Positions 21,530 through 31,500 of a stretch of DNA of 64,000 nt are shown here, piece after piece. Both the position numbers and the translations under genes were made by a program. Each line of letters starts with the position of its first letter. Position 1 is the stretch's first letter. The DNA is from Hippopus hippopus (lineage: Eukaryota; Mollusca; Bivalvia; Cardiida; Cardiidae). The notes under the pieces were generated by a model. That model saw only the letters and a list, made by a program, of their open reading frames with translations. It was not told where the DNA came from and did not search any database. The stretch lies in the NCBI GenBank assembly GCA_946811185.2, contig OX328102.1, positions 10,975,194 through 11,039,193 of the forward strand. The letters are read 5' to 3'.

Positions 21530-22290
21530 AAGCCTTTAGAATCAATTCCTTGACATTATCATAATTAGAGAGCTGTTCATTACTTATTTGAGAAAAAATA
21601 TCGCGAGCCTTTCCAGTTACAACGCTTTGCAAGAGTAAGGTCCAGTGTTCTCTTGGCCATTTCAAATTTTGAGCAAATCTTTCAAAATGAGAAAAGTATT
21701 TATCAACTTCAGGTTCTTGAAATGGCGGAACAAGTCTGAGGTGTTTTGTTATGTCAAAGTCATTAATCACATGCAAAGATGGTTTTTCTTTATTTTCTAT
21801 ATCTAATTCTTTCATTCTTATCTGAAATTGCCTATCCTTTTCTCTTTCTTCTAATTCAGCATGCAGGTACATTTTTTCTTTTTCCAACTCTAATTCTTTT
21901 TTTTTTCATCCTTTCTTCTTGCTCTAATTTTTTTTCTTTCATTCTTTCTTCTTGTTCTAATTTTAATTTTAATTCTTTTTCTTTCATCCTTTCTTCTTGC
22001 TCTAATTTTTATTTTTTCTCCTGTAATCTTTCTTCTTTTTCCATCTGTAGTTTTAATTTTTCTAACTCAATATTAGTTTTAACGTCTGTCTGAGACACAA
22101 GAATAAGAGACAGAGCAGACAAGTCAAGTATTTCTTCATCAACAAAAAATTGAACAATAGAATTCTTAATTTCATGCTTTAACATAGTACCTTTAATGGC
22201 AGTCAGTTTATAATGAGAACCAAGATCTAATAAATCAGACTTTCTTGCCAAATTTAACAACTCCTGAGAAGGTTCAGCAATAAAGATCAA
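21456..22290 (-). pseudogene. Gag polyprotein remnant with SCAN-like capsid segment
   Basis: The first frame (22290-22009) carries an N-terminal helical domain (EPSQELLNLARKSDLLDLGS...). A low-complexity Glu/Lys/Leu coiled coil follows but is interrupted by a frameshift in poly-T/CTT-rich DNA (about 21890-22020). The next frame (21887-21456) has VPPFQEPEVDKYFSHFERFA and then AYELVPEAYRRKFRN, a pattern like the SCAN/capsid fold of Gmr1-like gag proteins. It shifts again near 21530 into the fused frame. Confidence 0.7.
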
Positions 22291-22431
22291 AAGACATGAT
22301 TGCTTTTTGCTGGTTCAGTAGAATAAAAATCAAATTTTATTTTTTATTATTATTTTTATTATCTTCTAGACTTTAATACTGTAACAAGTTCAAAATAATT
22401 TCCAAGTATAACCAAAATGACTGGATGATCA

Positions 22432-22449
22432 ATCCTGGACGAGCCCCCA
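22432..22449 (-). other. Primer binding site, tRNA-Pro type
   Basis: On the minus strand TGGGGGCTCGTCCAGGAT lies 5 nt inside the 5' LTR. It differs at one position from the well-known 18-nt proline tRNA primer site (from memory: GG in place of the AG). Confidence 0.75.
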
Positions 22450-22454
22450 ATTTC

Positions 22455-22983
22455 TGTTATGAGCCAAGCGCAACGAGAAAGAAAACCAGCAACAAGCCTT
22501 TAACAATTAATAATCTTAGAACAAGAAATAGAATAAGTCCCTCAAAATTAAGAATTAGGTTTGGATTACAAAAAGAATGAAATTTCTGGTTCCTAAAACC
22601 TAAATTAACAATAGTTTAACTTGCAAGTAGATATGATCAACCTGTTTAAATAAAAGATAATTCCAACTTACAGATGTATATCCCAAGTTGAATCCAACAC
22701 TTTTCACTAATTCTGTATCCACAAAACCACAAGTCTAACTTCAAAATCCCTCCCACCAAGTAAGTCACTTCTATTTATATCAGTTTGGAAAATTCTAGAT
22801 TAGTCTTTTCTAGAAAGATGACATCAAGCTATTTATAGACATGGATTGATAAACAACTTGTTTACTAACAATCCTGTTTCTAAAAATAACCAGAATGAAA
22901 AACCAATGAATGTTCTTTATGTTTCTTGAATATTCTGTTTACAGAGTGACAACAAAAACAGGTCACATGTATATCTTATTACA
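22455..22983 (-). repeat. 5' LTR (minus orientation)
   Basis: It matches 19664-20263 from TGTTATGAGCCAAGCG to CTTATTACA, with an internal deletion of about 70 bp. Confidence 0.8.
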
Positions 22984-23112
22984 TAAGAATTTCAGAATTT
23001 GAAAGTAACACAATTTCTGATTGGCTTAACCAAATAGTTTGGCCAGTCAAAAACTGCATTACTTTCTAAATTTAAAATTTGATTATGAATGCAATTTAGA
23101 ATGGTTGGTTAA

Positions 23113-23330
23113 TACGAGCTCCGGGCTCGTATTCACCAACCATTCTTAAGAAAAGTCTTTGTCTTATTCTCCAGAATTTTCTATATTTGAAAGTAACACA
23201 ACTTCTGATTGGCTAAACCATTCAGTTTAGCCAATCAGAATTTGTGTTACTTACAAATTTAGAAAATCTTTGAGAACAAGACTAAGAATATTCTCAAGAT
23301 TGGTTGGTAAATACAAACCCTGATCTCCTC
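23113..23330. mobile_element. MITE family P3, head-to-head with the split copy
   Basis: It starts CTCGTATTCACCAACCATTC and contains inverted arms GAAAGTAACACAACTTCTGA / TTTGTGTTACTT and the facing GATTGGCTAAACC / CAGCCAATCAGAA-type boxes. A GAGCTCCGGGCTC palindrome (about 23116) marks the junction between the two P3 copies. Confidence 0.7.
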
Positions 23331-23764
23331 TATAATCAGAGTTGTTACCGAATCAGAATTTTCAATGTCAGTGGAGAGTTTGACATCGCTTAAACCATTA
23401 CCTTATCATTATACAATTCTATGCAATACAATTAAGTATGTGTTTAAAGTGTTATTCAATAAAACATTTGTTAAATAGAGTCATTACATTATTATTATTA
23501 TTATTTTTTTCGAAACTACACTTGCTGTTTACTTTTTCTTTTTATTCTTTTCATTTGAACAAAAAATATTTTTTAAAAAAAAAGGGGGTAGACGGCGTGA
23601 AATTGCCCGCCAATAGTCCTGCAAGGGCCCGCCGAATAAACATGTCCACATTTCTGACCTATCGCAACTTTTGACTTTATTCATTCGGTTCTATCAATAC
23701 CAAGAAGTAGGTCAAAAGCCAGCGCATTCAATTACGCCGAAAAAGAAACCAAATATCAATGGAA

Positions 23765-23985
23765 AATATTAACCCTTTTTCTGCCAGAATAGGTGAAATG
23801 AAACTTCCAACCTGATAGTAAAAACCTAAATTTTGCTATTTCAAAGGTATTCTTTTTTTTGGAAAGTAATCTCCTAATCGGATAGTGTAGATTCAAGATC
23901 AGACGGCACGTTCTGTGCTGACCGATCTTGATCGACATAGTCCGTAAAAGGCTAGTGAGTTGCGCTTAGCAGCATAAGAGTTCAA
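23765..23985. mobile_element. Palindromic MITE, family P2
   Basis: It begins TTAACCCTTTTTCTGCC. The core GATCAGACGGCACGTTCTGT...GATC lies at about 23897-23931, with the GAGTTGCGCTTAGCAGCAT block and the end AAGAGTTCAA. Confidence 0.75.
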
Positions 23986-24218
23986 TGATTCTGAGGTAAA
24001 AGCAATGGGAGTGTTTCAAAGGAAAATACATGTACGGCATCTGTATAAAACTTTATTCCCTAAACCTTTGCCGTGGGTACTGGATAGCGTTGTCTCATCG
24101 AGGCAATTTTAATAAGTATCAAGAAAAAGAGATTAAAAGTGAAGAAACAATGTTTCTAGAAACTGATTACCCATTATTTAGTCCTCTAAATGATTTAACT
24201 TGATAGATTTTTTCCTGC

Positions 24219-25985
24219 CTATTTCCGTGACAATTCCTTTAGGATCAAGTCCGCCCCTTTCTCACCCACCATGATACACGGAGCGTTTGTATTTCCAGAG
24301 ATACTTGTAGGTAACACAGACGCGTCCATTACTCTCAGTCCTTTGATTCCCTTCACAGACATATCCGGTCCCACCACCACTGTCGGATCGTTGATGTCAC
24401 CCATTTTACATGTCCCAACATGGTGTCCACCAAGCACAACATTTCTAACATAGCAATCCCAGAATCCATCGGAGTCAAATGTCACGTGCTTACATGGCTG
24501 AATATCGAGAATATCCATCGAAATCTTGTGTTTTCTCATGCTCTTCGTTCGAATAATCTTCTGTAGTATACGAATACCTTTAATGATAGTGTTCACATCT
24601 GATTTATCAGAAAAATACTTCGGATCAAATATAGCTTGCTCAAAGGGGTCTCGATTCCTCAGCTGCATTAATCCTGTACTTTTTGGGTGCAGAAGGAAAA
24701 CCATGAACATGAAACCGGGATTTTCGTCAATGTGTTTGAGTTCTTTTAATCCTGTCATATTAGATGGTAATTTACTGCTGATAAACTGTATCTGAAAGTC
24801 GGCTGCACCACTTCTCTCTTCGGGATCTGCTCTTAAAAACGCCACACCAGCGTTGACCTGGGTTGCTAGCGTTCCACTGTCGAAGGCCAGATATTTTAGA
24901 TAGTCAATTGCTGAAGGTGCTGGAGGAACTAGATCGGTGCTGTTTGTGTTGACCCAGAAAGGCATGACGTAATGGTACTGTAGATTCTTGCCGACCGGCA
25001 GATCAGCTATAACGGGAATACTCAGTTCTTGGAGGTCCTTCGCGGGCCCAACCCCTGATAACAACAAAATCTTGGGAGAGCCTAATGCACCAGCCGACAA
25101 AATTATCTCTTTATGGGTCCTCACATAATTCTTGACACCATCCTTTATGAATTCTATACTAACTGCTTTTTTATCCTGTATAACAACCTTGGTGACGAAA
25201 CTTTTCACGGAGACATGCAAATTGTCTCGTGTCATGGCGCCGCGAAGTAAGTCACGTGACGGACTTGAGCGGACGCCGTTTTTGGACGTCCAGTAGTGGG
25301 AACTAAATCCTATCTCCTTCTCACCGTTATGGTCAACGTTTTCATAAGCCAGTTCAACACCAGCATCTAAGAAATTCTTTTCTAATAGATTGTCTTTGGA
25401 ATCGGTAACTCCGAGGAACCCGCCTGTCCTGTGATATGTAGAGTTTTTTAATAAGCTTACTTGGATGTCCTCCGATTTGAGAAAATACGGTAACACATCT
25501 TTGTAGCCCCATCCGGTACACCCAGCTTGTTCCCAGGCGTCATAATCATACCTGCTCCCTCTAGCATATTCCAAATAATTAATGATCGAGCCCCCACCGA
25601 GGACTCGACCTGCGCCCCAAAACTCTTCATTATCCGGTTTTCGGTTACCGTGTGCATTCTCCTGCTTTACGATTTGGTACATCCAATCAATATCGGTGAA
25701 TAAGTGATTGAACATTAGACCTGGTATATGATAGCTCGAACTGGCTGTTTCTTCGCCCCCGGCCTCCAGTAACAACACACTAATGTTAGGATTTTCCGAC
25801 AGTCGTGCGGCCACCACGGCTCCGGCCGATCCCCCACCAACCACGATGTAATCGTATGACGAGTTCAGAGCTTCCGTTACTTTTCCACCTGTGACTAAAT
25901 GTCCGTGTAAACGAAGCCATTTTAGTAGGATATACACACAGAATGCAAGCAATGTAACTAACCCAGTGTTAAACACAGTCGCCAT
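24219..25985 (-). CDS. GMC-family FAD oxidoreductase (choline/glucose dehydrogenase-like)
   Basis: Predicted 588-residue flavoprotein oxidising an alcohol group on a small substrate; the substrate cannot be read from sequence. Residues 1-25 from the chosen Met (ATG 25983-25985) form a membrane anchor (TGLVTLLAFCVYILLKW). Then come the dinucleotide fold (YDYIVVGGGSAGAVVAARL...LLLEAGG), GMC signature 1 (GGGSIINYLEYARGSRYDYD), signature 2 (GALGSPKILLLSGVGP) and a C-terminal catalytic region with HHVGTCKMG and GNTNAPCIMVGEKGAD, so the His/Asn pair is in place. Length is normal for the family and no intron is needed. An upstream in-frame Met (26162) would add 59 residues lying in a duplicated promoter repeat, so I prefer the internal Met. 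A possible polyadenylation signal lies at about 24052-24057. Confidence 0.92.
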   Translation of the reverse strand: MATVFNTGLVTLLAFCVYILLKWLRLHGHLVTGGKVTEALNSSYDYIVVGGGSAGAVVAARLSENPNISVLLLEAGGEETASSSYHIPGLMFNHLFTDIDWMYQIVKQENAHGNRKPDNEEFWGAGRVLGGGSIINYLEYARGSRYDYDAWEQAGCTGWGYKDVLPYFLKSEDIQVSLLKNSTYHRTGGFLGVTDSKDNLLEKNFLDAGVELAYENVDHNGEKEIGFSSHYWTSKNGVRSSPSRDLLRGAMTRDNLHVSVKSFVTKVVIQDKKAVSIEFIKDGVKNYVRTHKEIILSAGALGSPKILLLSGVGPAKDLQELSIPVIADLPVGKNLQYHYVMPFWVNTNSTDLVPPAPSAIDYLKYLAFDSGTLATQVNAGVAFLRADPEERSGAADFQIQFISSKLPSNMTGLKELKHIDENPGFMFMVFLLHPKSTGLMQLRNRDPFEQAIFDPKYFSDKSDVNTIIKGIRILQKIIRTKSMRKHKISMDILDIQPCKHVTFDSDGFWDCYVRNVVLGGHHVGTCKMGDINDPTVVVGPDMSVKGIKGLRVMDASVLPTSISGNTNAPCIMVGEKGADLILKELSRK

Positions 25986-26015
25986 TGTGGAAGTATTTGT
26001 GTGTAAAAAAGTGTA

Positions 26016-26150
26016 TTTTACTACCCGATTATCACACTTGAGAGACCTTACGTACTTGCTCCAGGTCAACGTTAGGCCCACTGCTCCTGTCAATTCAACG
26101 TACCCGCTCCAGTAAAAAACATGGCTGCGCCCAAGAATTTTGCTAGGTAA
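26016..26150. promoter_or_regulatory. Putative promoter / divergent first-exon cassette of the GMC gene
   Basis: About 120 bp upstream of the GMC start match 41637-41755 in inverted orientation (blocks TTTTTTACTGGAGC, GGTACGTTGAATTGACAGGA, TGACCTGGAGCAAGTACGTA). On the plus strand both copies carry ATGGCTGCGCCC followed within about 15 nt by a GTAAGCAC donor. This could be a tiny divergent first exon. No downstream exon was identified. Confidence 0.45.
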
Positions 26151-26189
26151 GCACCAAAACATACTTCTACAAGAAAATATTGATGCTGA

Positions 26190-26340
26190 GCATCAATGGC
26201 GCCGCAAAGTAGTTTTCATGGAAATCTGACCACAAATTTATTGCGTAAACAAGAAAAAGACTTACGAACGGATGGACAGATGACAGATACCACACCATGA
26301 CATAAGCTCTGCTGGCTTTCAGTCAGTAGTGCTAAAAACA
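26190..26340 (+). mobile_element. 3' end of a non-autonomous Helitron/pearl-like element
   Basis: The sequence ACGGATGGACAGATGACAG...CATGACATAAG then GCTGGCTTTCAGTCAGTAGT and GCTAAAAA parallels the 3' ends at 35955 and 37397 (GCTGGCCTTCGGCCAGTGGA, GCTAAAAA). The hairpin is degraded here. Confidence 0.55.
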
Positions 26341-26515
26341 TGGAAAAAGAAAGTTTTTGAAAAGAATGTGAGAAAAGAACAAAATGCTGATAACAAGCAA
26401 TATGTTTTATTCACACAACATTCTTTCTATTCTTTCAATGAAAAATTACTTTTTTTGAACAATGTTCACTTCATATTGTATGAAAATGGTTTCAGTTTCA
26501 CATAGAGTAATCATT
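26341..26515. repeat. Decayed P1 copy
   Basis: AATGCTGATAACAAGCAAT and nearby AGAATGTGAGAAAAG / TCACACAACATTC arms show P1 ancestry with many substitutions. Confidence 0.5.
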
Positions 26516-26522
26516 TTGTTGT

Positions 26523-26750
26523 TTAACCCATTACCACACAATCCCTACTTTTGACGCCCCTGAGAAAGAAGCCTGTAGAAAACATTGTGGAAAAAGGAGA
26601 AAATGCTGGTAACCAGCATTTTCTCCTTTTCCCACAACATTTCTACCCTTCACAAAACAAATTTAAAATTTTCAGTCACTTTTATATTGTCGTCTGCCAA
26701 TGCTTTCAATTTGGACAAGCCTAAAATTTTGTCGTTTGGTAAAGAGTTAA
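26523..26750. mobile_element. Palindromic MITE, family P1: near-complete copy
   Basis: TTAA at 26523 and at 26747 bound it. The central inverted repeat (about 26580-26640) is almost perfect, from ACATTGTGGAAAAAGGAG through AATGCTGGTAACCAGCATT to CTCCTTTTCCCACAAC. It lies just downstream (minus strand) of the OB-fold exon and so in its intron. Confidence 0.85.
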
Positions 26751-26765
26751 TAAATAGTAGTATAC

Positions 26766-27158
26766 CTGTACAACTTTGCCTGTTACAGTTGATTTGGAAG
26801 GTGAATTAAGTGCTTCCTTCAAGGATCTTTTTAAACCATCCTCAGGTTCTTCTTCAGGCAACACAAGATTCCCTGCATCATATACTGTAGATAGAGTTAG
26901 TGCATATGCCACACAACTATTTCTGACTACCCACAGACTGTCGCCTTTCACTACTAGATTTGTAAATTTGTATGTTCTTCCTTCTTTAATGTAGTGGAAT
27001 TTGTGGGCCTGATAGGATCTAATCTGAAGTTCTTCATCTGCTGTCCTCACTATTAAGTTGAAGTATTTCATCTCCCCTGAGGACCCCTTATAAGAAAGGA
27101 GTGCTGAACTTTTTTTCATAACTTTTGCGGTTAAAGTTCGCTTTGAACTATCCCCATC
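26766..27158 (-). CDS. Internal exon encoding an RPA-like OB fold, probably Helitron-associated
   Basis: A 131-codon open exon, phase 0 at both edges. It opens after TTGAATATAG (an in-frame TAG lies in the acceptor, so translation must come from a spliced message) and closes at GTACAG|GTATAC. The translation has an RPA70-type OB pattern: TLTAKVMKKSS, MKYFNLIVRTADEELQIRSY, KFHYIKEGRTYKFTNLVVKG, DSLWVVRNS, then an acidic linker and KSTVTGKVVQ, which looks like the first strand of a next OB fold. RPA-like single-strand DNA-binding ORFs are known companions of Helitron RepHel genes. This exon lies 1.4 kb downstream of one on the same strand. No further exon was found. A host RPA-like gene is possible. 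Confidence 0.6.
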
Positions 27159-28254
27159 CTATATTCAAAAGAGCAGCTTTAGGCAATATACATCACATGT
27201 GTTACTGTTCTATTCATTGAAAACTTTCAGACTTTTTTTTTCAATTATTACAATAACTTAATAGAAATGTATACATGTACTAATTCAAATGCTAGATTTC
27301 TTATATCAAAGCAATGGATACAGTAATTTTTTTCCCTAACAAACCCTGGTTTTCACTTGTCCTAAGTACAAATAATTTGAAAAAGCTTTAGGGAAAAGCA
27401 GGATTCGAATTTCATTTTATCCACTTGCAAATTTTAGCAAGTAGCACTTATTTCCATTAGCAAAATTAAAATTGGACTCTCATTTATTTTTGAGGCTCGG
27501 CTTGCCTGCCAATGGTAAGGAATGAATTGCCAGTTCAAACTGTTCAATTCTATTCTATTAAGTAACTTGATGACTAGACAACAACCAAACATAAAAAGAA
27601 TGTTAATTAATATTAACACCCTCATTTAACCATGAATTCCATCAATTCAATTCCAGTTGAATTTCTGTTCTCAATCTAAGCGATCTTTCTCTCTAAATTA
27701 AGATTGTGGACGATTTTGTAAATGAATTATGGATGTATCACATCCAGATATCTTCATGTCTGGTAACTATATCTGGTAACTGGTTTAATAAGTCCACCAC
27801 ATCCGACTTGAAGGACCTTGGCTCCAAAACTTGGATAAAGAACGACAACTCAGAGGTTTCAAGGGCGACATGTAAAATTATCTACAGCTGTTGAAGGGTA
27901 TTCTTAGTGCGACATGACCAATGTTTATCCAGGAAGAAAAAAATTAGCTTATTTGTATTCCTAGAGGAAAATCATATTTTGGTAACTGTTCTTCACTAAG
28001 TAGCACTTGCATTATTTATCAAGTGCTTAAAATTTTAACTCCCATTTTCCAATTCTAGCTTGCATTTTGTGAGTAAATATGTGGGAATTTCAAACCGTGA
28101 AAAAGAGAAATTGAGAAATTGCCTTCCGTGAAATATTTTCCACCCTAATAGTGAAATTTTTGCTATTTTTACTTCATTTGTATTTGTTGTCTGTAAACCC
28201 TCTCGAATTTGGAACAATTGCTGGAATCTGGATCAAGACAAATACACATTATGT
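27159..28254. other. Non-coding between OB-fold exon and Helitron helicase gene
   Basis: Only short frames without motifs. Two similar segments (about 27385-27460 and 27990-28075, both with AGCAAGTAGCAC / ACTAAGTAGCAC and TTGCAAATTTT-like stretches) suggest a diverged repeat. Confidence 0.4.
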
Positions 28255-28479
28255 TTAAGCCATTACCGCACAATCCCTAGTTTAAACGACCCTGAAAAAG
28301 AAGCCTTCATAAAATATTGTGGGAGAAAGAAAAAATGCTGGTAACCAGCATTTTTCTCCTTTTCTGACAATGTTTCGTACCCTTAACAATACAAATTTCA
28401 AATTTTCAGTCACTTGTGTCATCTGCAAATGCTTTTGATTTGGACAAACCTAAAATTTTGTTGTTTCGTAATGAGTTAA
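28255..28479. mobile_element. Palindromic MITE, family P1
   Basis: TTAA ends at 28255 and 28476. Core AATGCTGGTAACCAGCATT at about 28335-28353. It sits just past the 3' end of the Helitron gene. Confidence 0.8.
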
Positions 28480-28514
28480 GTATTGAAACACTAACCATTT
28501 CTTATAATTTAATG

Positions 28515-31500
28515 CTAATGATTTCGCATATCATTTTGCTTATTTCTAAGCCTCTCATATTCCTCTAAAACGCCATTAGGAGGTTGGACAATAGAGGGAT
28601 TTAAGCGTAGTAAATAAAGGCCATTTAGACGTCTGACACGGCTTAAAGCTACATATGCCATTCCTTTTTCAAACACTGTAGAACCAATATCAATAACTAT
28701 ATTATCTAATGATAGACCTTGAACCTTGTGGATTGTGCAAGCCCAAGACAAAATCAAAGGAAACTGTGATCTTGTGATGTGCCTGCCATACTTGATGAAA
28801 GTATGTTGGATTCTTTCAATAGGAATGGCATTGTCTAATGTGTCTATTTGAAACATCCTTCCAATGCTTTGGTTATCAAATTTTACATTTATATCAGACA
28901 CATGTCCATCTTGATACTCAAAAGAATGAACCATGCCCATTGCACCATTCACAAGGCCTTCATGGGTGTAAATATTTCTTGTCAACATAACTCTTGAACC
29001 AATACATAAATTAAGATTTCTTGCTAAACCTCCTGCTTGTGTGTCGTCATCAGGTATAAGTTCCATAGGCACATCAGCTATAGGTGTGTAATTAGAAGAA
29101 GCAAAAAAGTGATTAGCCATTAATGAAATTTTGGGACTTCGAATTTGTGACTGCATGAATTTATTATAAATATCTACATCTTTACGCAAAGGAAAGACAT
29201 GTAGATACTTAGATGTCTGAGAGGATGAGGGATGTAATCGCGAAATTAACTTGCGGATATCATTTTGAGTTAAAAAACCAACTCTTGCTCTGTTTAGAAG
29301 TTGTCCATATGATAAATCTTCAGATTGTCTCATATTTTCTTTCAGAAATATAGGATAGAACAAGTTCCATAACAGAGCGTTGTGAAAACAGAATTTCCCC
29401 AATATAGGCCTTAATTGAAAGAAGTCTCCAACCAAAATGACATTCAAGTTTCCAAAGGCATTTACATTATTTTTAATATCAGACAACCTTCTACTGATGT
29501 ATGTCAGCATCTGATCGCTGACCATGCTAACTTCATCTATAATAATAGTATAGACATTACTCCAATCTCTTTGTAAGGTTGCCAAAATTTGATCAGAAAG
29601 CTGTTCATATTGGAGATAATCTGACACAGGAATTTTCAGAGCAGAGTGTATTGTTTGCCCTTTTATATTTCTAGCTGCAGTACCAGTAGGGGCACATACA
29701 ACTACAGGAGATACGCCAATAATTGAACTTGTAAAAAGGTTCAAGTATGCTATTATCATCTCTATTATATAACTCTTCCCGACTCCTGCTCCTCCTGTCA
29801 CAAACAAATGTAGGGTACTATCAGGGTAAAAATGTTCGAAAAAATTATGTACATACTCATAAACTTGTTTTTGACTGGGGGACATTTTAGTTAATTTGAA
29901 GTTGAATTCATTGATATTCATGGAAGAACAAGCTATACTATGCATATCAAGTGTATCAAAATCTGAGAACTCTTGTCCATTTTGAACACCTATGTTAAGA
30001 TATGCCATGGATGGTAATGATACAAAATCATTGCTACTTATGACTTCATCATCATTGCATACTTGCTCCGTTAGCTCACTTTCACCAAGTTGTATTCTTC
30101 TAATAGCATTTTCAATTTCTGTTGTTATAGAGAAAAATGTGTGATTTACTAATTTGTCAAAAAAACATTTTTTGTGTTGAAAAGCATCTTTGTAGGTGGA
30201 AAATCCCTCAATTAAATTTTCTTCCTTAGTATGAGGGTATAATAACAATAACATACTGTAGTAATAATCTTCAGTTCCAAAAGGATATCTAGCATACCGG
30301 ATAACTCGAAATCTTTTGTTTCTTTGAAGCCATACAATGTAATTTGGACAATAACATTTACCATCAGTCACTTTAGGTTTGCTTATTTTAGAAAACCATG
30401 ATGCAAATCTATAAAGGCAATACTCATGTAGACCTTCTGGTCTATCACGGTAATAATCAATGATATTTGAATAAAATACATTTGTATCATCATCGTCCAG
30501 TTGCTGTATTTCTGACTGTGGCCTTAACCTCTTAAATCTTTTATGTAGTGGTCTGGTATTCAGATATATTACCGACCTAGTAGAATGAGACAAAGAGAGT
30601 GCACCAAGACGATAAGCTGCTTCTTGTGCACTCATTCGCCTATGCTTCAGAACACACAATCCTATTTTCAGAAGGCGAGTGTACTTTGGGATAGTAGGGT
30701 CTTTGCGAAGCACATTGTTTACAAGATTTCCAAGTGCATTTTTCAGATCATCAGGCTCTGATTTGCACAAATACGAACAGACATAATAAGCAGCCCCTTC
30801 TGCATTCTGAATTATTTGAATATCCATATTGGCTCTCCAGTGTCTAAGTATGACAGGATTATAATCATTAACAAACACACTGTCCAATGAACGTTTGGTA
30901 ACATAGAATCTGCCTCTATTCTTGTGATTGACTTCTAGCCGGCTTACAAGTTTGGTACATTTGCATATCTTGCGGGGAAATCCAAAACGACAACTGCCTC
31001 TTTTCGAACAATAATTTGAATGATGATGAATTTGCAATCTGTTCACCAACGCATGAAGCTCTAAATCTTCACTCTCACTGGGAATTTCACTGGATATAGT
31101 GTTTGAAATATAACTAAGAATCTGTGAAACCGATGTCTCATTAATCACTCTTGGTACATCAGACACCCAAAAGAACATATGTATGTGCGGACTACCTCTA
31201 TTCTGGAACTCAACACGAGCAAAGTATTCAGTAACATGCCCTAAAGGTTTTTTGTGTCCAAGAATGACATGCTTTAAGAGCGCTTGAAATCGCCTTTCAA
31301 AGTGTGTTGCAGCAAGTAGTGGATCGTTTTTCATAGAACTAAAGAAAGATTTACCAAATGCATCTTGAAATGATGTATTCTCTAGTGTCATACCTAATTC
31401 TGGCCAGTGTAAATCATCAGCAGAAAGGGTCATAAAAACAGTAGGAGGTCCAAGAGCTCTGAACATTGATAGAAGATTGTACAACATATTCCTGAAATAA

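Larger units (their letters stand above)
19664..22983 (-). mobile_element. Internally deleted LTR retrotransposon (Ty3/Gypsy type), minus strand
   Basis: Two LTRs in direct orientation (19664-20263, 600 bp; 22455-22983, 529 bp) flank 2.2 kb. They are about 95% identical by eye apart from a roughly 70 bp gap in the right LTR. TAAG duplications abut both ends (19660-19663 and 22984-22987). The primer site and polypurine tract are present in the expected places for the minus strand. The internal region keeps gag, a late reverse transcriptase segment and RNase H. It lacks protease, the reverse transcriptase catalytic core and integrase, so it is a non-autonomous or dead derivative. Confidence 0.85.
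19612..23112. mobile_element. P3 MITE split by the LTR retrotransposon
   Basis: The left piece (19612-19663: ATTAACCAACCATTCTTAAT...AATTC then TTAAG) and the right piece (22984-23112: TAAGAATTTCAGAATTTGAA...AATGGTTGGTTAA) are the two halves of one P3 copy. The target site can be read directly: TAAG is present at both junctions. The LTR element is therefore younger than this P3 copy. Confidence 0.7.

Noticed and set aside
21779..22093. Plus-strand Phe/Leu/Ser-rich 104-codon frame
   Set aside because: Complement of the Glu/Lys coiled-coil coding region of gag; low complexity.
25986..26162. 59-residue N-terminal extension of the GMC protein
   Set aside because: It lies in a repeated promoter-like cassette, shows no family similarity, and would bury the membrane anchor that starts at the internal Met.
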